Notes under the pieces: generated by a model
The model's input: the letters and a program-made list of their open reading frames with translations, nothing else
Told to the model about the DNA's origin: nothing
Databases searched by the model: none
Part shown: positions 57,847 through 64,000 of the stretch, one piece after another
Numbering within the stretch: the stretch's first letter is position 1
Layout of the letters: each line of letters opens with the position of its first letter
Made by a program: the position numbers and the translations under genes
NCBI GenBank assembly: GCA_003259005.1
Contig: QLII01000001.1
Location: 3,488,501 to 3,552,500, forward strand
DNA: 64,000 nucleotides
Direction: 5' to 3'
From: Spirosoma telluris
Lineage (GTDB): Bacteria > Bacteroidota > Bacteroidia > Cytophagales > Spirosomataceae

Positions 57847-58783
57847 ATGGCCCAATCGACCCGTCGAACCGCCCTCAGTGTCCGCCATTTGGTGGGTATA
57901 AAAGACCTGACCGAGTCTGACATTCAGCTTATTCTGGAAACGGCCAGTCAGTTTAAGGAAGTTATTAACCGGCCTATCAAAAAGTCCCCTCGTTACGCGA
58001 TGTAACGATTGCCAACGTTTTTTTTGAGAATTCGACCCGCACCCGGCTGTCGTTTGAACTAGCCGAAAAACGTTTATCGGCTGATGTTGTCAATTTTTCA
58101 GCCTCGGGTAGCTCAGTCAAAAAAGGCGAAACCCTGCTGGATACAGTCAACAATATTCTTGCCATGAAGGTCGATATGGTGGTAATGCGGCACAGTAGCC
58201 CCGGCGCTCCTCACTACCTTACCAAACACATCAAAGCCAACGTTGTCAACGCAGGTGACGGCACCCATGAACACCCAACACAGGCGTTGCTGGACTCCTT
58301 CTCCATCCGCGAAAAACTCGGCGATGTTGCTGGCAAGCGTATCGCCATTATCGGCGACATTACGCACTCGCGGGTGGCACTTTCCAACATTTTCTGTCTG
58401 CAAAAACAGGGTGCAGAGGTTATGGTTTGCGGTCCTAAAACGCTAATTCCTAAATACATTGAAGCGCTTGGCGTGAAGGTCGGACATGACGTGCGGGCGG
58501 CCCTGGCGTGGTGCGATGTAGCCAACGTACTCCGCATTCAGTTAGAGCGGCAGCAAATCAAGTACTTCCCCTCGCTGCGGGAATATTCGCTCTATTTCGG
58601 CATCTCGAAACAAATGCTCGACGAACTAGACCGGCCCATTGTGCTCATGCACCCGGCCCCATTAATCGTGGCGTTGAGTTAACGTCCGATGCCGCCGATT
58701 CGTCGCATTCCATTATATTGGACCAGGTCGAAAACGGCGTAGCGGTCCGGATGGCGGTGCTGTATTTGCTGGCGCAATTGTAG
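57847..58783 (+). CDS. pyrB: aspartate carbamoyltransferase, catalytic chain (frameshifted)
   Basis: PyrB condenses carbamoyl phosphate and aspartate in pyrimidine synthesis. [12 protein letters not shown] near 58-69 binds carbamoyl phosphate; [14 protein letters not shown] and G-D-I-T-H-S-R-V-A follow. Two bases are lost: the A-run 57979-57983 and near 58671. Restored length is about 312 residues with the proper H-P-A-P-I-N-R-G end. No pyrI or other pyr gene is adjacent. It starts at ATG 57847. Confidence 0.93.
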
Positions 58784-58812
58784 GAGTCTATACGAAGAAG
58801 GACTTTTCTCGT

Positions 58813-58820
58813 TATATTTG
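58813..58820 (+). promoter_or_regulatory. -7 box for the second Uma2 gene
   Basis: TATATTTG fits TAnnTTTG and ends 20 nt before the ATG at 58841. Confidence 0.5.
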
Positions 58821-58840
58821 ATAAAACCGATTTGCCGCCA

Positions 58841-59418
58841 ATGGAACAGGAACTTCGCACGATACACCCTCCCCGCCACCGGGAATTCGATGATGACTTT
58901 TTCTTCGCCCTGTGTCAGGCCAATGAAACAACGAAGTTGGAGCGCGATGCCAACGGAAATATTATTCTCATGCCCCCACCGGATCAGAAACAGGACGTTA
59001 TAATGCCGAATTCTCCATTGAAATAGGCATTTGGAATCGTCGTAAAAAACTCGGCTATATATTTGACTCCTCCACTGGATTCAAATTACCTAACTCAGCG
59101 GTTCGGTCTCCAGACATTTCCTGGGTTAGCCGCGAGCGATGGGACATTATTTCAGAAACGGATCGACAGGGCTTTGCACCACTTTGTCCGGATTTTATCG
59201 TTGAAATACGCTCGAAGAGTGATGATCTAAAAGAGTTGAAAGAGAAGATGGAAGAATATCGGGACAACGGTTGCCGATTGGGTTGGCTCATTGATCGAGC
59301 CGGAAAACAGGTATTCATCTATCGCGAAAATGGCTCGATTGAGATCAAAGGGGGAGCAACAGTTTCGTTATCTGGCGAAGATATTCTGCCAGAGCTGAGC
59401 ATTCAGATTGAGTTGTAA
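58841..59418 (+). CDS. Uma2 family protein (DUF820, frameshifted)
   Basis: The corrected protein has about 192 residues. One C lost at 58973-58977 splits it; restored, it reads I-L-M-P-P-T-G-S-E-T-G-R-Y-N-A-E, the family's typical start of the nuclease fold. S-P-D-I-S-W-V-S and P-D-F-I-V-E-I-R-S-K-S-D-D hold the D and E-x-K pattern, and K-E-K-M-E-E-Y-R-D-N-G is the following helix. The subtype differs from that at 40983. It is a stand-alone gene with a terminator after it. Role unknown. Confidence 0.88.
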
Positions 59419-59476
59419 AAATCGTTAACTCATACAGTAATTACACTATAGGTTATCGAGAGCCTTTATATCGCAA

Positions 59477-59517
59477 ACAAAGCCGGATTGCTATTCAAGG
59501 CAGTCCGGCTTTGTTTT
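59477..59517 (+). terminator. Rho-independent terminator of the second Uma2 gene
   Basis: ACAAAGCCGGATTGC and GCAGTCCGGCTTTGT pair around TATTCAAG, followed by TTT. One position in the stem is a mismatch. Confidence 0.85.
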
Positions 59518-59568
59518 ATGCCCATAAATTCGCTACTTCACAGCCTTTCATCTCTCCCAAACTAATTA

Positions 59569-61466
59569 ATGAAAAACCTTTCCTCCCTCGCAGGACGGCT
59601 GGTTGTCCTCGTCTTGTACTTTACTCACTATGCTCACGCCCAGGTCCAGGAAGATATACTCAAAAAACTACAGGAAATTGCCATTATCGAGCAGAAAGTC
59701 ATGATGCCTATGCGGGATGGCGTTCGGCTGGCGACGGATATTTACCGCCCTAAAACCGACAAACCCGTCCCGATTATTTTCTCTAAAACACCTTACAATT
59801 TCAACGCCTGGGGTGATGGCGAACTTCGGCAGAACTCATACCAGGGCGCACTTGATGCCGTAAAACGCGGGTATGCCTATGTCGTTCAGAATGAGCGCGG
59901 CAAATTCTTCTCCGAAGGGGATTGGGATATTCTCGGACCTCCAACGACTGATGGCTACGATGCGTTTTCGTGGATGGCCAAACAACCGTGGTCTAACGGA
60001 AAAATTGGAACACTAGGCTGCTCTTCTACGGCCGAATGGCAGATGGCGGTGGCCGCTTTAGACCACCCGGCGCACGCGGCTATGGTGCCCATGAGCTATG
60101 GCGCGGGCGTGGGGCGCGTGGCTCCTTTCATGGAACAGGGTAACTGGTACCGGGGCGGGGCGCAACAAATGCTCTTTACCACCTGGTTATATGGTACGCA
60201 GGTCGATGCTCTGGCCCGGCCGCTTTTTCCCAAAACAGCCAGTAGTGAAGACCTGACCCGCGTATCCCGATTCTATGACTTAGCCCCCGAAATGCCGAAA
60301 GTCGACTGGGCACAGGGATTGAAATATTTGCCCGTTCAGGACATCATCAAAAATGTGAATGGAGCAAAAGGAGTTTATGAGAAAATGATCGTTCGAAAAC
60401 CAAACGACCCGGAATGGTACAAAGGTGGTCTCTATCATGACAATATGCCCTTTGGCGTTCCTAGCTACTGGTTTGCGTCCTGGTACGACGTCTCGACCGG
60501 CCCGAACATCGCCTTGTTCAACCACGTTCGTAAAAACGCAACAGACCCACAAATTCGCGACAATCAGTTCCTGGTTATTGCCCCCACGCTGCACTGTGCC
60601 TATAAACGAGCCACCGCAAATACCGTTGTGGGCGAACGGAGTGTGGGCGATGCCCGTCTGGATTACGACGCCCTCACCTACGGCTGGTTTGATTACTGGC
60701 TCAAGGGAGAAAACAATGATGTTCTAAAAAACACACCTCGTGTAAGGTACTACACAATGGGATCTAATAAATGGCAAACTTCCGATACCTGGCCGCCCGC
60801 TACGTCCGAAATGACCACTTATTACCTGTCTAGCGGAGGCCATGCGAATAGCCTCTATGGCGATGGGAAGCTTACCCCAAAACCATCTGGTAAAGACGAA
60901 AAACCCGATTTGTTTGCCTATGATCCGGCCTATCCGGTGCCATCGTATGGCGGCAATGTTTGCTGCACAGGAACGGCCATACAAGGCGGGGCATTCGATC
61001 AGCACCAGATGGAAGCCCGGCAGGATATTCTGGTCTATACCACCGAACCTTTTGCCAATGGCGTGGAACTAACGGGGTCGATTGAATCCACACTGTATGT
61101 TTCATCCGACGCCAAAGACACTGATTTCACCGTTAAACTGATTGACGTTTATCCGGATGGGAAAGCCTATAATCTGGACGAAACAATCCTCCGGCCCGCT
61201 ACCGCGATGGCTTTGAGAAAGAAGTCTGGATGGATAAGGGAAAAGTGTATAAGCTGATCTTAAGTCCAATGTCTACCAGCAATTATTTTGCACCGGGACA
61301 TAGTATTCGGGTTGAAGTCTCAAGCAGTAACTTTCCCCGTTTTGATCGAAACATGAATACGGGAGGAGACAATTACAGCGAATCGAAAGGGATAGTCGCT
61401 CATAATCAGGTGTTTCATTCGACGCAGTATCCATCGCAAATCCGATTGCCCATTGTAAAGAAGTAG
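59569..61466 (+). CDS. secreted CocE/NonD (X-Pro dipeptidyl-peptidase-like) hydrolase (frameshifted)
   Basis: The corrected protein has about 632 residues and a signal peptide ending A-H-A-Q. The alpha/beta hydrolase nucleophile is in [29 protein letters not shown] is the family start motif. The last third is the beta-jelly-roll domain seen in the S15/CocE class. A lost G at 61193-61194 splits the end; restored it reads [14 protein letters not shown]. Relatives cut X-Pro peptides or acyl and beta-lactam substrates; the true one cannot be told. Confidence 0.9.
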
Positions 61467-61528
61467 GGCGAACAAATCCGCAAATCATACTGTTCTCTCA
61501 ACAACCCCGGTCAATAACTCATTGATTT

Positions 61529-62632
61529 ATGAAAGGCTTTCAATTTTCCGATTTCGTGCCGCCCGAACAGAAGGAAGGTAGCAACTTCGATAAACTGCTG
61601 AATATTTTCCAGCAGTTATTATTGCTGACATCCGGCGATGTAGAACAGGCCATGTCCTGGATGAGCCAGCTTGACCGGCAATACGGCCTGACCGATGATA
61701 AATATGGCATTGGTAATTTCTTCGACGACCTGAAGGAGAAAGGTTATCTGACCGAAGACAACCAGGAGGGTAAAATCGTGATGACGCCCAAAAGCGAACA
61801 AACGATTCGACGAAGTGCGCTGGAAGAGATTTTTGGCAAACTCAAACGGTCTAAGTCCGGCGGAAACCATAATACGCCCTATACCGGCACCGGCGATGAA
61901 CTCAGCAGCGACCTCCGCTCCTACCAGTTTGGCGATACGCTGGAGCAGATTTCGATGACTGAATCCATTAAAAACGCCCAGATTAACAGTGGTGTCGAAG
62001 AGTTTCGGTTAATGGAGCGTGATCTTGAAGTGACGGAGAAAGAGCAAAAAACACAAACGTCGACGGTGCTTATGATCGACATTAGTCACTCGATGATCCT
62101 GTACGGCGAAGATCGAATTACGCCCGCCAAGAAAGTTGCCCTTGCTTTGGTCGAACTGATTAAACTGAAATACCCCAAAGACACGCTCGATATTGTTGTG
62201 TTTGGGAATGATGCCTGGCAGATTCAGGCCAAAGAACTCCCTTATCTGGAAGTTGGCCCCTATCATACCAATACCGTTGCCGGGCTGGAACTGGCGATGG
62301 ATTTATTACGTCGGCGGAAAAATAAGAACAAGCAGATTTTCATGATCACGGATGGGAAACCAACCTGTTTGAAAGAAGGCATTAAATATTATAAAAACTC
62401 ATTCGGACTGGATAGGAAAGTTGTGAGTAAAACGCTGACGCTAGCCGCTCAGGCCCGTCGGCTGGAGATTCCGATTACAACCTTCATGATTGCCTCCGAC
62501 CCTTATCTAAAACAGTTTGTACAGGAGTTTACGAAGGTCAATAATGGCCGGGCCTACTACAGCGGATTACAAGGTCTGGGCAATATGATGTTCGAAGATT
62601 TTCAGCGCAACCGCCGGAAGAATATTAAGTGA
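61529..62632 (+). CDS. VWA-domain protein
   Basis: The protein has 367 residues. The first 170 are charged helices (P-P-E-Q-K-E-G-S-N-F-D-K-L). A von Willebrand factor A domain follows with the MIDAS motif D184-I-S186-H-S188 in L-M-I-D-I-S-H-S-M, a T-N-T-V loop with the MIDAS Thr, and F-M-I-T-D-G-K-P for the late Asp. It resembles the VWA partner of MoxR/magnesium-chelatase-type AAA ATPases, which would load or remodel a target. No such ATPase is within the window. The Mg-binding residues are intact. Confidence 0.88.
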   Translation: MKGFQFSDFVPPEQKEGSNFDKLLNIFQQLLLLTSGDVEQAMSWMSQLDRQYGLTDDKYGIGNFFDDLKEKGYLTEDNQEGKIVMTPKSEQTIRRSALEEIFGKLKRSKSGGNHNTPYTGTGDELSSDLRSYQFGDTLEQISMTESIKNAQINSGVEEFRLMERDLEVTEKEQKTQTSTVLMIDISHSMILYGEDRITPAKKVALALVELIKLKYPKDTLDIVVFGNDAWQIQAKELPYLEVGPYHTNTVAGLELAMDLLRRRKNKNKQIFMITDGKPTCLKEGIKYYKNSFGLDRKVVSKTLTLAAQARRLEIPITTFMIASDPYLKQFVQEFTKVNNGRAYYSGLQGLGNMMFEDFQRNRRKNIK

Positions 62633-62670
62633 GGTTTTGCTCCCATTTAGGCTTTCGAAAAATGGCGTGT

Positions 62671-62745
62671 TTTTGTCATCCCGACGCAGGAGGGATCTCT
62701 AGCATCAACCAATCATGAGATCCCTCCTGCGTCGGGATGACAAAA
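62671..62745. repeat. 29-bp perfect inverted repeat overlapping the next reading frame
   Basis: Arms 62671-62699 and 62717-62745 (TTTTGTCATCCCGACGCAGG and onward, with complement) sit between the VWA gene and the glycosylase gene, both plus strand. GTCATCCCGACGCAGGAGGG-like sequence resembles a dispersed intergenic repeat family I recall from Bacteroidota. Confidence 0.8.
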
Positions 62746-62760
62746 CCGCAGCACTACCTG

Positions 62761-63459
62761 ATGCCGACCTTCGCCGACAAAGCCATCGCTTACTACAATA
62801 CCCTGGTTGCCCCAGCGAATCTGCCACCTGATATTGGTGTACTGAATCCCTATCAACAGCCAGAAGTTGAGCACATTGTTGGCGAGTTTTACAGCCGATT
62901 TTTTAGTGATCCTAATCCACGCGTTTTTGTACTCGGCATCAATCCAGGCCGATTTGGGGCGGGTGTAACGGGAATATCCTTCACAACCCCTCAGAATCTG
63001 CGTCGATACTGTGGGATTGATAATGACCTGCGTGATACGCCCGAGTTATCGAGCCGATTTATTTATCAGGTTGTCGAAGCGTTTGGCGGAGCCAAAGAGT
63101 TTTACAGTCAATTCTTCCTGACATCTCTCTTTCCCTTAGCCCTAACGAAATCAGGCCGGGGCACTGGACCGATCAATTACAATTTCTACGACGACCGCAT
63201 AACCACCGAAGCCCTTTGGCCTGCTATAACTGAAACGGTTCGAACGCAAATCAACTTCGGCTATAACCGAAAGGTAGCCGTGTGTCTGGGACGTAAAAAC
63301 GAGACCTATTTACGTCGACTCAACGACCAGCAAAGCTTTTTCGACCGTATCGTTACACTTGATCACCCACGTTACATTCTGCAATACAAAACAAAGGATA
63401 TACCAATGTACCTGGAGCGTTATATCGCGACACTGCATGATTGCATAACCGATGTATAA
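62761..63459 (+). CDS. SMUG2-type uracil-DNA glycosylase family protein
   Basis: The protein has about 232 residues. An in-frame ATG at 62737 lies inside the inverted repeat, so I prefer ATG 62761 (M-P-T-F-A-D-K-A-I-A-Y-Y-N). V-F-V-L-G-I-N-P-G-R-F-G-A-G is the base-binding/active-site motif A of the family, with T-G-I-S-F-T-T-P next, and D-H-P-R-Y-I-L-Q-Y matches the late H-P-S-type motif. SMUG2 enzymes remove uracil or deaminated bases. It is a single gene, intact. Confidence 0.85.
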   Translation: MPTFADKAIAYYNTLVAPANLPPDIGVLNPYQQPEVEHIVGEFYSRFFSDPNPRVFVLGINPGRFGAGVTGISFTTPQNLRRYCGIDNDLRDTPELSSRFIYQVVEAFGGAKEFYSQFFLTSLFPLALTKSGRGTGPINYNFYDDRITTEALWPAITETVRTQINFGYNRKVAVCLGRKNETYLRRLNDQQSFFDRIVTLDHPRYILQYKTKDIPMYLERYIATLHDCITDV

Positions 63460-63519
63460 ACTTTTGAAAAAAAACGATGCTATTCAAAAGAATTTTGGAA
63501 AGTTTAAACAGCCTCTTTC

Positions 63520-64000
63520 TTACATCTTCGTTAATTCTAATGTAACGGTGTAGGTTTCATCCTTACCATCACCATCAAAGTCTTCCAGTTCTTTACCAGA
63601 CAACTTCAAGACATTGCCACTAATAACGGTATCGTAGACGGTTACATCGCTACCACTGGTAAGGGTCAGTTTACTCCCATCCAACTTCCAGGTCGAATTA
63701 TCTTCAACTGGATTCACATCGGTAGAGGCTGAGCATTTAGCGCCGGGGTTCCGGTAACTTTTCCACTCGCATTAAATATAATCGTTGTCCCTGTCAGGCA
63801 ATCAACGAAATCATTCCCAAGCCCATTCGGTAGGGATTTGAAATAGGCTAGAACATCGTTGCTTTTTTGTCCGGTTCCCAGGAAATCAACACCAGGATCA
63901 ATTTTATAACCTGAGATTTTCCAGCTTCCTTCAACCGATGACGTAGTTGGAGTTACGGTGTCATCACTACCTTTTTTACAACTACCGAACCACATTGGCA
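63520..64000 (-). CDS. lipocalin-like lipoprotein, partial at right edge (frameshifted)
   Basis: The stop is TAA at 63520-63522 and the frame runs off the window edge. G-S-C-K-K-G-S-D-D looks like the end of a lipoprotein signal, so the missing start lies just outside. V-E-G-S-W-K-I-S-G-Y is a typical lipocalin-like/DUF4923-type strand, repeated as S-T-W-K-L-D-G-S-K-L-T-L. One base is lost at 63743-63744; adding it gives P-G-A-K-C-S-A-S-T-D. An acidic D-F-D-G-D-G-K-D-E-T segment may bind calcium. The function is unknown. Confidence 0.75.

Overview
The window reads as a Bacteroidota chromosome segment, most likely Cytophagales and close to Spirosoma. This rests on the gene families (paired secreted sulfatases, NIPSNAP proteins, secreted Gfo/Idh oxidoreductase, MarR-YceI pair, bacteriophytochrome with Rcp1-like receiver, SMUG2-type glycosylase), on TAnnTTTG-type -7 promoter boxes ahead of several genes, and on the lack of strong Shine-Dalgarno sites. 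The genus is an inference. No rRNA, tRNA, CRISPR array, IS element or prophage was recognised.

A dominant technical feature is that 24 of roughly 60 genes are broken by single-base frameshifts. I count 39, every one in the direction of a lost base and mostly inside short homopolymers. Restoring one base at each point gives full-length, well-conserved proteins. I therefore annotate these as single CDS spans with the frameshift points noted, not as pseudogenes.

Layout. 1-6.9 kb: end of an AraC-type regulator, a small secreted protein, then a glycogen/alpha-glucan block (maltokinase, two small unknown genes, glgB) and a convergent alpha-E protein. 7-11.3 kb: secreted NIPSNAP protein, secreted oxidoreductase, OmpA-family protein, secreted unknown. 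11.3-17.1 kb: YefM-YoeB toxin-antitoxin, ABC exporter, DUF4143-type ATPase, a GH-A-like glycosidase divergent from an AraC regulator. 17.1-20.7 kb: two tandem secreted thioredoxin-like paralogues sharing a 71-bp identical tract, an iron-permease-family protein, a GIY-YIG protein. 20.9-26.2 kb: light-signalling block with a PAS histidine kinase facing an operon of bacteriophytochrome kinase, single-domain receiver and heme oxygenase. 26.4-36.4 kb: ribokinase, secreted ADP-ribosylglycohydrolase, secreted unknown, small OMP, sulfatase, cytochrome-quinoprotein dehydrogenase, and two small-molecule transporters. 36.5-45.6 kb: PD-(D/E)XK-like protein, MFS transporter, an unrecognised gene pair, argH, Uma2, a beta-propeller protein, a second MFS, trpF and Hsp20. 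45.9-53.1 kb: TPR protein, AMP nucleosidase, HsdR-N-like protein, YceI and MarR, a BamA/TamA-like barrel, GNAT. 53.1-64 kb: maf, GH13 amylase, M28 peptidase, second sulfatase, pyrB, second Uma2, CocE/NonD hydrolase, VWA protein, SMUG2-type glycosylase and a partial lipoprotein.

Many convergent gene ends carry unusually long inverted repeats (20-40 bp arms) with differing sequences. One similar repeat sits between divergent genes, where a terminator is not expected. The best candidate for something undescribed is the unrecognised gene pair at 38544-39556, which could also be one gene split by another lost base.
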